Of a stretch of DNA of 64,000 bases, positions 32,188-43,045 are shown piece by piece. Positions within the stretch are counted from its first letter, which is position 1. Every line of letters starts with the position of its first letter. The notes beneath the pieces were generated by a model. The model saw nothing but the letters and a program-made list of their open reading frames with translations, did not search any database and had not been told where the DNA came from. The DNA comes from Pseudoscleropodium purum (Eukaryota > Streptophyta > Bryopsida > Hypnales > Brachytheciaceae): positions 4,216,001 through 4,280,000 of the forward strand of contig OZ017797.1 in NCBI GenBank assembly GCA_963969395.1, written 5' to 3'. A program made the translations under genes and the position numbers.

Positions 32188-33392
32188 TTAACCCCTAAAG
32201 TTCCTTGACTATGTTTTCACCAAAAATGCTCAAAAATTGCAGTTTTTAGGACAAGTACCAAAAAATTTAAAAACATTTTTAGAGACATCCAACTGTACAA
32301 TCTTGTAGCATGATAATTTGAGAAGATGTCAAAAAAAAAATTGAGAAAATTCCACCGTGTAGATTGCAATATTTTAGGGGTTTAATTGACAAAAAGCCTT
32401 TTTTGGGCCTGCAAAAAACCGGGCAGCTGCACTTCACAAGGTCACTTTTGTATGCAAAAATTTCCAAAATGATTACAACTCTTTGGATTCATTATTGAAG
32501 GCAAGTTGGATAAATGCTTAAAAAATTTCAGATCATTTGGAATTGTACAACATATAGGAAAAAAATAGTAAGTAGAAAGATGTAGAGAATGATTCAAACT
32601 ACTAAATTATTAACAATATATGTATGGAATTGAAAAATGGCAATCCTAATGATTGTAATGTTGTAATAAACAATCTTCACCTAATATTTTTATTTTTTTT
32701 TCAAAAATATTCAAAATTGAGTTCAATAAAGAACTTCAAAGTTTATCATTAGAAGAGTTTTGGGGGGTCTAAAAGCCTGTTTCGGGCCTGTTTCCCCGCA
32801 GCTGTTCCTCGCAACGAGGGGAACAACTTGCTGTTAGAATTTTTTTCCATAAAAATAAATAAATAAATAAATTTAGTCTCCAAATGCAAAAAAAATTAAA
32901 ATTAATGAAGTGTTTTTTTGGGTCAATGACATGGCAAGGTCTTGGCCACATCAAACCGTTGTGCCCAACCTGTTTCCTATGTTCGCAGGCATCCAGAGGC
33001 CCCAAAAATCTTCTAATGTTTGAAGTAGAGAATCTATAACTACCCAAAAACTAAAACACCTCATAACTTTTGACTTATTGATCAAAATGGAATGATTCAA
33101 AGCTATTTATGTATACATAATTCTAGAAAATTAATTTCAAATTTTTATTTTTGAAAAAAGTGATTTTTTTAGATCTACTTGGACTGCCTGAGTTGAAAAA
33201 TAAACTATATAATAGGCCATAACTTTTGACTCATGTTTTCAAATGTCTTGAAATTTAGTGCACATGAAAGATATTCCTTGTCCACAACTTCTATTAAAAT
33301 TTGGGCTAAAAATATGAACATCTCCACTCACATGCACCTATTCAAAAAAGTTATTTTGCCAAAAAAAAACACCTTGGTCCTTTAGGGGTAAA
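32188..33392. mobile_element. TTAA-flanked element carrying CATTAGAAG MITE copy 3
   Basis: Homologous along its length to 1,525-2,326. It begins TTAACCCCTAAAG and ends CCTTTAGGGGTAA (last TTAA mutated). A MITE of about 272 bp interrupts it at 32,747-33,020. Confidence 0.65.
32747..33020 (+). mobile_element. CATTAGAAG-ended MITE, copy 3 (nested)
   Basis: Begins CATTAGAAGAGTTTTGGGG and ends AAAAATCTTCTAATG. The uninterrupted relative at about 2,080 reads TTTATTTTGGAGTAG where this copy reads TTTAT, MITE, TTTGAAGTAG. No obvious target duplication. Confidence 0.75.
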
Positions 33393-34764
33393 AAGCTATT
33401 AAATATTATACAAAAGACAAGTTGGGACTTACAATTGGGACTTTCAATTGTCCTTCACACTATAAAGTCCTACATTTGATACTTTTATTTCACCTTCTAC
33501 AACCCAAAGGTGGAATTTGAAGCCTTCAATAGGGACTTGGAAAATTGGGACTTGGGACATAGTTTATTGGAATCCTTTAACAGTTTAACTAAGTAACTGA
33601 TGAGATAGAAAGTAACAACTTGACTACAAAGTGATTTGGCACATTTCACACCAAAAAATTAACCACAAGTGTCAATGACTAGAGACATTATTGACTTATT
33701 CCAAAATAATGCTGAGTCTTTAATTTTTAAAAGACAATTGTTTTTTAAAATAACAATTGAAAATTGGAATAAGTTCCTATGATAATAATACTAGACCCAT
33801 CATTTTGAAATTTTGACAAAGATGCAAAAATGTCCTTCTTTGCACAAACATATGTATCTACTAATCGAAAATGAGATGCTAAATACAATTGGTAAGTACT
33901 TTATGCTTAAGTTTGGACAAGACAAAGATTTATTATTTTTTAGAGAAGCCTTTTCTCATTCCAATTAATTCTAGTATGTAGCCTCAAAATCCAACTTCTA
34001 TCTTCAAATCTACTTTTTGTGTTAAAAATAATATTAAAATTACACTTAAAAAATAATTAATCAAAGTTTATTTGTAATGAGAAAAATATTTTTGAAAAAT
34101 ATGAAAAAATAATGCAAGGTGTAAAATAGTCTTGTATACCTTAGTTATGGATTTCAAGTTTTTCTTTGATGAAATACAAGAAAATTGGCATAACAATGAC
34201 ACCACTAAGGGTATTATGATCTTTTGAAAATAGATTAGTAGGATACTAAAATATTTTATAATCTAAAATATTCAAGACTCTAAATAATATTTTCCAAGAG
34301 TTATACACAAAAATTAGACTAATAAAAGTTTCAAGAAAATCAATACAATTTTTTTTAGAAAATTAGTAAAAATGTAGGAAAAACATAATATTTTATGAAT
34401 TTTGTGGACAGAAAATAAATTCTAGCCATCTAATTACAAATGAAGAAAAAAATTTATTTGAACCTTATGCTAATACAAAAGAAGTACCATTTAACCACAT
34501 AAGCAAGACAAAAAAAAATTACTACTTTTGAATTATTTTTTTTCAATTTGTGTAATCCTAGAAAATGACTTGGCCTTAGATCTAAATTGATGATAGAGGA
34601 GAGCCCTTGTTATTCTTAATCCCCAAATGCCTAAGGCACCAAATTTTAGCGTTGACAATATTTTGAAGTTAAATAAAACCTAACTAAGTTTGTATTTTTA
34701 GTAGTTTATATTTTTGAAAAATTATTTTTAAAGACTAGTTTTAGCATCAATTGAAATCCAATTA
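33393..34764. other. AT-rich intergenic DNA
   Basis: No gene or clear element border recognised. Confidence 0.4.
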
Positions 34765-36084
34765 TTAACCCCTATAGGACCATTGTCCCTTTGGGAGACA
34801 AATGTGATTTCGGGCCAGGGTTGACGAATCTCTACGTCCGCCCGAAAAAGGCGTTCGTAACCCGGACATCTGGACGGTTGGACGTCCGTCCGCACGGACG
34901 CAGCGTCCTTTCCGCCGTCGGAAAGCGGACGCCTCAGTTTCGGCGGACGGGCAGGGCGGATGAGATGGGCGGACGGGCGGGGCAGACGGGCGACCGTGGG
35001 ACGGTTGGAATAGGGCGGTCGGGGAAGCGAATGGGGGAGATGGTCAGCGGTCGGAGCAGTCTAGCGGTCGAGGCGGACGGCGACGTCGGGCGCAGTGGAC
35101 GGTTCAGGCGAACGTTGCGTCCGCTAGACTTGCGAATGTCAACGGACGCTGTGGACACAACGTCTGCATCCGGACGTCCCGGACGTCCGACCGTCTTGTC
35201 AACCCTGTTTCGGGCAGGTACCTACAGGTTGAAATTTTTTCCTTATTTTTTGAAACTTTTTTGGAAGATAGAAAAATCGATTAGATTCATGGGAATATAA
35301 TTTTTTTTTCAATTAGTGCCCCAAAACAAAAGTTATGCCCAAATAAGCTCAAAACAAGGGGTGGGGGGTGCCAAATTTTTTTTGAAAATTGAAATTTTTT
35401 TCTCATAGATTATATTTTTGTATTCATGTGAAGCTTTGGTTAATTCCATTTGGATTTTTTATGAGAAAGTTATGGACAATCTTGTTTTTCGGGCAATTAG
35501 AGCATCTTCTTGAAAAAATAACTTATAGGATTCATTTTTGAATGCAATTTTTACAATTTAAAAAAAAAAAAAGTTTCACATGGTCAATCTTCTTTGCTAA
35601 AACAATCTCACTATTGGGATTAGTGCATTTTAATTTCATTTTAGAGATATGAAAATTTTAGTTTTTCCTTCTATCTTGTACCTACTACCTACTCTATTTA
35701 ACAATTTTTCAAAGAATAAAAATTAAGTTTTTTTGAATTTTTTGAATTTTTTCTAAGCTCTCAACTCAATTTTATAGCATAAAGATTTGAAGCTCAAAAC
35801 GTTGTAGTGAAAAAAATTAAAGTTAAAAATGTTTAAAGTTAAAAAATCTAATCCCACAATCTGCTGAAAAATTGTTTTTTCCACTTTAAACGCAGATATC
35901 ATACAATCTGTGCGGTCAAAAATTCTGAATTTCTTTTCACACATTTTCATAATATTTAGGTGTAAGATCCTATGGTTAGATGTGAAAAAACAAACAATTT
36001 AAGTTTTTTTTACCTTATGCCATAGAAATGGCAGTTTTGAGTATTTTTTGGCAAAAAGAAAGGCCTTGGTCCTTTAGGGGTTAA
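34765..36084. mobile_element. TTAA-flanked element with a nested hAT MITE
   Basis: Begins TTAACCCCTATAGGACC and ends GGTCCTTTAGGGGTTAA, a good inverted match with TTAA at both edges. About 930 bp without the inserted hAT MITE. Non-coding. Confidence 0.65.
34816..35207. mobile_element. GC-rich hAT-type MITE, copy 2
   Basis: Ends CAGGGTTGAC and GTCAACCCTG; perfect 8-bp duplication TTTCGGGC on both sides (34,808-34,815 and 35,208-35,215). The body is full of GGACG/CGTCC. The 169-codon open frame covering it is a by-product of this repeat. Confidence 0.9.
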
Positions 36085-36580
36085 AATGATTGATTATGAT
36101 TTTTCCATTCAAGATTTTGTGCAAGGATTTCCATTGCAATCTTGGCTTCCCATAGTGTTGAGGGCTCTTGGAAATGAGCTTCAAATACATTAGATCTTGA
36201 AGAAAAGATCACATTAGAAATTCATTTAAAAAAACTATAGAGTAAATTTTGAGAAGCCACAAATTGATTGGAGTTATGCATATTAAAATTTTTATCATAG
36301 AAAAAATTTGGTGATCAAATTTTTAGATTTGACATGTAAAAAGAGGATTAAAAGACTTTAAATCATTTTTGTAGTTCTAACAACCTCATGATCAAACATT
36401 ATAATCTTTCAATCTATAAGTAATATTGTTGTGTTTTTTTTATGTGATTGGTAACATGTTTGATTTGAATTTGTATGGTTACGTTTCAAAAAGAATTGAT
36501 ACAACTTATTAAAACATTGTCTCTTTGTTCAATTTAGATCAAATTTAGCTCAAAAAAGGCCTTGGGCATTTAGTAGTTAA
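36085..36580 (-). mobile_element. Truncated TTAA-type element
   Basis: Inverted relative of 52,286-52,793 (shared GATTGATTATGATTTTTC and GAAATGAGCTTCAAATACA). One end is GGCCTTGGGCATTTAGTAGTTAA; the other abuts the previous element. Confidence 0.5.
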
Positions 36581-36749
36581 GAATTTTGTAAGATGTAAGT
36601 TTCTTATAATTTAATAGGTATTTATAAACTCATAATTTATTCATATAGTGTCCAAAATATGCATAATAAGATGCTATAAAATCTTTTTTAATTACCAATA
36701 AGATCCAATAAAAAAATCATCTTCAAATGCTTTTAGAACTTAAAACAAG

Positions 36750-36752
<3 letters not shown>

Positions 36753-36806
<54 letters not shown>
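36753..36806. repeat. (AT)n microsatellite
   Basis: About 27 uninterrupted AT units. Confidence 0.95.
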
Positions 36807-36809
<3 letters not shown>

Positions 36810-38515
36810 TGTTCATATCCTTATGCTTACTTTGTTTTACTACAAAAATATTGAGTTTATTAGCCTTTAATGCCCAAGCCACCATATTTTGGTGTCCACT
36901 AAGCTTCTTACCAAAGTACTATTTGAAGAATTTTTAATAGTAAAATGCCCTTTAAAATCTATTTTAAGCACCAAAAAAACAATTTTGTAATTTTTAAGAA
37001 TAATTTCCTATTAAAGATTTTCTACAAGGGTATCTATTTACTTCAAGAATTATTAGCATAGTTTTTGAACTTAGAAAATAAAAACAAATAAACTTAGTAG
37101 ACACACAACTTCATCATTGCATTCAAAGATTTTGAATTTTCTCCACATATTCTATATTGTGCTTTCACAACTCAGATTTCTAAAAAACATATTCCTCAAT
37201 GTACCAAAAATATTCAAAAAATGGCTAATGTATTGCCAATGTATTTATTGTAGGGTGATTTAGAGTAAGATAGATTCCTTATATGCTTTTAAAATTTTAC
37301 ATTGGTCTACATCTAACAAGATGTTTTACTCAATGGTATAGATTTTGAAGTTTCAATAGAGCAAAAAAATCACTCCAGAAGGGCCTAAAGCATGCTAAAC
37401 TATTTGGCAAGGTTGAAAATATTATTTTTTTTCAAACTTCAAATGTTATAATTTTGCAATCCACTCTATCAATTGGATTGAATAATTATTTGAACATTTC
37501 TCTACAAGTCTAATACACTTTGGTACAATAGCACTTCCAAAAAAAGGTTTTTAATTTCAATTTTAATGAGTGCACCAAAAAAGGACAAATTTTGACAATT
37601 TTGCTAAAAAAACACCCTCTATCATTTAGAAGTTAAGATTTCTTGTTAGAACAACCTCATAATTACAATTGACATGTTTTAATTTCATTTAAGAGTTATT
37701 AACAATTTAGGTTTACTTTCCATTTTGTACCTACTTCTACATATCATTTAAAAAAAATGAAAACAAGTTTTTTTTTATTGAATTTTTTCCTGTACTTCCA
37801 ACTCAGTTCTTCTCTAGAGATATATTTTACCTCAAAACTTTGTAGTGAAAAATTTCAAATTAAGACAACTCAAAGTAAAATATAAACAGGAATTTAAAAA
37901 AACTATGATTTTACTTTAAATGCTAATATCTTGCAATCAACATAGTCAAAGTATCTTTTGCACATTTTTAGACTAATTTAGAGCAAGATCCTATTGTTAA
38001 ATATGCCCAAATAACAAGATTATATTATTTTTGCACCTTACAATAAAAACAACATTTTTGGAGAGTTATTTTAATAATTCATAACTAAATCTAAAACAAT
38101 TCCTAAACAATGGAACAACTTGGGTTAGATATTCTTCTTATCTCATTTCAAGAAAAATTCTTTGATTGTTATTTGAAGGTTCCAACCTTCAATACTTCTA
38201 ATCAATGTATTTTTTAGGCTATACAAATTTTTTCAATTCTTGGTGATTTTTTCAATTTTTAGTGAAGGAATTTTTGGTGATTGATTCTCCTATTTTCAAT
38301 GGACAAAATCCCTCAATTTTTACAAAATTTAGGGACAATATCAATCTATAGTTGTTGATGAATTTACACACTTTGGACTGAACACATGTATTTTTCATCC
38401 ATACTAGAAGAAATGTTATCCAATAGGACATGTCCTTAATGACTAAAACATATCTATTATGAATTAGAAATTGATTTTGAGTCACAAAAGACATGTCACA
38501 ACTGCCATGTTTAGT
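36807..38515. other. AT-rich intergenic DNA
   Basis: Short open frames only, none recognisable. A decayed TTAA-type end (ATTTAGAAGTTAA) lies near 37,630. Confidence 0.4.
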
Positions 38516-38654
38516 CATTAACACTTAAAAGATGCAGCCACCATGGCCAAGGTGGTCATCAAAGTGCTCTAATTATTGAACCAATTGTTGCATTATTTGT
38601 TTCTACAATGAATAGTCAAATCATGCATTGAACATTTTTTGGCCTCAACATCGT
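38516..38654. mobile_element. MITE related to 289-437
   Basis: Contains the CCATGGCCAAGGTGGTCA phrase and ends CATCGT directly against the TTAA of the next element, which therefore seems to have entered its right end. Confidence 0.5.
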
Positions 38655-39651
38655 TTAACCCCTATAGGTCCAAGGTCTTTTGGGGTTTAAAAACATCATT
38701 GCTTTTGAAGTGTTATAGATCTAAATGTCACTGAGGCATAGAAATCTCAACTGTAGAATCTTGTAGTGTATGTATTGTAGATGTTTTAAAACAAATTTGG
38801 AGTCATTTGGCCACATAGATTGCAAGATTAGAATGTTTTAGTGTTGAAAAAGAATGCTGAAATTTCCTAACAACAAATTTGGAGGTGAAATTCAATTTCT
38901 AAACCTACTCAAATGAAAAAACTTGAAACTATAAAGTGATTCAAAACCAACATACAAACAGATTGGTGAAAAAAATATCATTCAATTAACTCAATGTGTC
39001 TACCTAATGGCTTTGAAATGTTAAGAAATAGCAAGAAAAGTTGTAAAAAACACATACGAGGCTAAACCTCTTTCTACTACAGAAATTCTCAATCATTCAT
39101 AACTTCTTGGATTCATATGAAATTTTATCTACAAAAACTAGACTAGTAAGCGTAACTCTCCCAATTTTAAAAAATTAGAAACAAACATTGTATGAAGAAG
39201 AAACAAGCCACCAAAGTTCACTATATTCCAAAAATGTCAGGATTTTGAACTTTGAATTGCTCCCAAACATTCAAATCAACTTGGATTGGCATGAAATTTT
39301 TTTCACAATAACTAGACTTCAAGGGGATCATAACCAAATCTTTAAAATTTTTTTTTTTTTAATATATTGCAAACGAACATCAGATGAAGGAGATACAAGC
39401 CCCGAAGTTGTAGCCTTAAAAAAACAAGGTTTGGTAGACTCAAATTGAACCAATGAACTTTGATTGACTTACAAAAATGAGTTTATTTGGGATTGATCTG
39501 AAAAATTTACCACACAAACTAGAAGAAAGAGCAAAAATTTCCCAACAAGTTTTTTTTAATTTGGACATTGGATGCAAAAGTTATAGCACTTTGAATTGGA
39601 CTCGAAACTATGTGAGGACACTTTTGGTCCACCAATGCGTTTAGGGGTTAA
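38655..39651 (-). mobile_element. TTAA-flanked ~1 kb family, inverted copy
   Basis: Inverted relative of 4,460-5,431. It begins TTAACCCCTATAGG and ends AGGGGTTAA, with shared phrases such as CAATCCAAG and ACATTTGGAGGTGAAA. Non-coding. Confidence 0.65.
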
Positions 39652-40518
39652 GGATTAAAAGACATGTTACAGTGGATAACATTAGTGATATTTTTCATCC
39701 ATGTCCATTTTCATCCATGTCAATGGACGGCTCCCCTGCAGTCCCTGGTGGAGATCGCTTTCAGTGCACTGCCCCAAAACGACCCCCTCCCGCCCACTGC
39801 TTCAGCACCCCCCCTCCCTTCCAAAAGGAGACTGTGCTTCCAAGGACACAAGGACACAAGGACACGCCACCTTCCCGTGCAATGACATCAGCTGGCTCCG
39901 TCTTTCTTAACTTAAGCTTAGAGACAGTTTCACAAAAGGTTTCCAAGTCCGTGCAAGCTCCACCTGACACAACGCCCTCCCCTTGCCTAGCTCATCGAAG
40001 TCAGGGCCTTCAGCTAGCTGATTGAACTGACCACACATATATTGCTTATTAATTTATTACTGATTGATAGTGATCGATCAGTATGAGCCTAGCTGTGCGT
40101 CGTGGTGCATGCAAGACCAAGTCCTGATCGATCAATCGAGCCATGACTTCTGATCATCTCTAGAGCTTCAACGATGCGGAAGAATGATCTGGCGATGTGC
40201 TGAGCTAGCAGACTCAAAAGGTAAAGGTAAGGTCAGGTAAAAGAATCGAAAACGATACCGTACCCGCGGGTCTAGCTGAAAGCTAGCGTCGCGTTGGGAA
40301 TCGTGCTGATGGTGAAAGCCTGTGAAGTGGAGGCACCTGGAGGACAACAATTTTCTAGCTGCAGGCATCTTTCAAGTGCAGTACCAGAAACTCATGAAAG
40401 CCATTGGTATGAATGGAGACCTTTACGGTGGAAAACGATTAGCAGTGTTACTGAGAATGAGAGTCGCAAACTCAATTTTTGGCCACCGAAAACAGGCGGG
40501 TACGTGCATTTTTCAGTC
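39652..40518. promoter_or_regulatory. Upstream region of the plantacyanin gene
   Basis: GC-richer and apparently single-copy. It holds a short tandem AAGGACAC run at about 39,841-39,865 and the 10-bp palindrome TGATCGATCA twice (about 40,072 and 40,125). Open frames here do not resemble known proteins. Confidence 0.35.
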
Positions 40519-40526
40519 TATAAAAA
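40519..40526 (+). promoter_or_regulatory. TATA-like box for the plantacyanin gene
   Basis: TATAAAAA, followed about 30 bases on by a pyrimidine-rich CTCACTCTATTCTC stretch suited to a transcription start. The leader would be about 570 bases, with an intron ending at TTATTTACAG (41,070). Confidence 0.5.
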
Positions 40527-40715
40527 GAAAAGAGCTCACTCTATTCTCTTCACCAAATAACTACTGTTGTTCTTGGTTTCAGGTGGGGAATTCATGCTTG
40601 CCCCTGTTCAAAATTTCATGTAAATTATTTCAATTTTCAGCTATTTGGAGCAATTTGTTTTGACGAGCTGTGTATTGGATTGACAGAGCAGACACATGTG
40701 AAAAGCCTTATGTGT

Positions 40716-40972
40716 AACTTCGTTTTGCCCTTCGTCTCCAGGAATGTAATTGTAATTGTGCTAGTGCTTCGCAATTTGTTCGTTCTCTTGGAATCTGCAG
40801 TTTTTCTTGGGCCTTCATCCAGACTTTGCACACATTTTGCCTTACATATAACTTTGTTTGCCCTTCGTCTCCAGGAATGTAATTGTGTGAGTGCTTCGCA
40901 ATTTTACCATTCTCTTGGAATCTGCAGTTTTTCTTGGGCCTTCATCCAGACTTTGCACACACACTTTGCTAT
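40716..40972 (+). repeat. ~134-bp tandem duplication in the plantacyanin leader
   Basis: Copies start at 40,716 and 40,850. Both contain CCCTTCGTCTCCAGGAATG, AATCTGCAGTTTTTCTTGG and CATCCAGACTTTGCACAC. Non-coding; it lies between the TATA-like box and the start codon. Confidence 0.85.
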
Positions 40973-41124
40973 TGCATTTTTTTCCTTCAATGGTAGCATA
41001 GATGTTACTTACTCGCTGGTCGATCAGCTAAACTTTCAAATGATGCTAATGACATGCAAGTTATTTACAGGAGCAAGAGGAGGCGTGTGTCTTGGCGAAT
41101 TACAATTTTAGGGGGGTGGAGACC

Positions 41125-42071
41125 ATGAGGATTTCTGTGGTCGTGGTCACCATGATTTTCACAATGGTGCTCACTATGCTGCCAGGCATGGTAGCAGTGG
41201 AGCACAAGATTGGAGGCACGCTGGGATGGAATTACCCTCCCACCCAAGGAGCCGGGTACTTCGCCAACTGGGCTGCTCAAAACCAGTTTCGTGTTGGTGA
41301 TTCTCTTTGTAAGTGGCCCCTGCTTTCCTGTGTCTCCAGCTTGCCATTCAAATCTCTCAAACTGCGAAGTTAGTCCGAACTTTGCAAACATGTGCACTGA
41401 ATTAGCTTGAATCGAACATTCAACATTGAAAGTTTCTTCTCTCTCGAAGTAAAAAAAGAGGATAATGTTTATGTTACTTCACGCATTTCAACATATGTAG
41501 AGGAGGGATATTGGGAAAGCACGATAGAGCTGTGAAGAGAAATTTGAGTACTAGAGTCAAATCTGTTGAGATTAAATATTTATCACTGTGGATGAATTTC
41601 TTACGCACTTTCAAAGCGGGAGGATGTAAACCACATCAAGTGACAGTAGAGAACTCTATTTCCATTCAAATACGAGAGGTCACAGACATTTGCAGAAGCT
41701 GCTTATGCTTCCATCACTTGCTAATAAGTCGAGTCAAATCCAAGTGAACGTATGGATGAGTAATAACAGGGGTTGGTGTAGGAGACGGGATCAATTCCCT
41801 GACGGATTTCGTATCCTCTACCTTAAGAAATTAAACGTAGATCTGATGAAACGGGCATGATCTGGCAGCTTTCGAGTATATTGCTGGAACGCATAATGTG
41901 GTGCAAGTGGACCGTGCCGACTACGAAGCATGTACTTCATTCAGGCCTAAGCAACTATACACCGCAAACAAGGTGCTTGTCAACCTCTCCAATCCAGGCA
42001 CATATTACTACATCTGTGGGATCAAGGGCCACTGTCAATATGGTATGAAAGTAGCTCTCACTGTAAAGTGA
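41125..42071 (+). CDS. Plantacyanin / basic blue copper protein
   Basis: Two exons, 41,125-41,308 and 41,869-42,071, joined GT-AG within a Ser codon to give 128 residues. I chose the Met at 41,125 because it opens a typical signal peptide (MRISVVVV..., cleavage after about residue 24). An in-frame Met 11 codons upstream gives a poorer one. The mature part is a single phytocyanin domain: VEHKIGG at the start, GTHNVV with copper ligand His70, then Cys111, His116 and Met121 as the other ligands (CGIKGHC...GM). Cys83 and Cys117 fit the conserved disulfide. A Met axial ligand and the absence of a Pro-rich or GPI tail place it with plantacyanins, small secreted blue copper proteins of the cell wall. 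Likely electron transfer or a signalling role. Confidence 0.92.
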
Positions 42072-43045
42072 GATTCCGAAACCAAGGCCATCATGCGCCA
42101 GTTTGCAAATGCGAGTTAGTTTTAATCAATATTTATACTCGCACTTGTGAGTTTATCAATTTTCGTGGTGGTAACGTTGCGGATGTAGAGACTAGATAGA
42201 GGCATCTCTGTTTTCTTGAAGTGGTGCGGATGCTCCTTCATGGGCCAATTTTGATAGTATTCAGAGCTTTGCAGCTGCTACTTTGAATTAGAAGGATGGA
42301 GGAAGCTGCAATAACGAGACAAAGGAATTAGGACCACCCAGAACTATGAGTATCGGCTCTTTGTATTCAGATATTGAAATGGGCGTGCCGCCAGTGAGGT
42401 CCATTTAATAAGTTTTAATACACAAGAATGTAAGGTTTTACTCTAGAGATAGTAGCTTTGTTTAGATCTACACTTCAAAATCATTCTCTAATGGGACCGA
42501 GTAGACTTCGTCATTGTCTCTCGGTAAGAAAAACAAGTTTATGATACTTGGTCGATTCTCATCTCGTCCTTGTTGGCCATTCGTATGCTACAAGGACGCA
42601 TAATTATGCTTCTACAGCAAGATAAATATAATATCTTCTTGGTTGCAATTGCAGTGTGTAGCTAAGCTGTGTATTTGCCTTCCTCATCAAAGACTGCACC
42701 ATCAAATCAATGCACATGGTTAGACACCATAAAATCTTTGGAAAAAAAAAAGGCATCATTCAAGAAAAATCATTCAATCGCAATTCGGACATCAAACAGT
42801 GGTTTCAGTAAAATTAGACAATTTCAAGAGTTTAAAATATCATACAGACAATCTCCCCCATACTTCCTGGGGAGCTCTCTGTGTTTCCCACAAACAGTAA
42901 TCATATGCAGACCCATGCTTCCCTTCATGAAGTCTAAAAGTCCCTGAAACAATTTAATTTTCCAAAAAAACTTACTGAGCAGCAGTACATTGAAACAATG
43001 ATTTCATTTGCAGACACTTACCAGTTCAACTTCAGGACCCCCTGA
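42072..43045. other. Intergenic space between two convergent genes
   Basis: 3' flanks of the plantacyanin gene (+) and the mannanase gene (-). No further gene or element recognised. Confidence 0.45.

Noticed and set aside
34791..35300. 169-codon open frame
   Set aside because: It is produced by the GGACG-rich hAT MITE and its flanks; no protein-like pattern.
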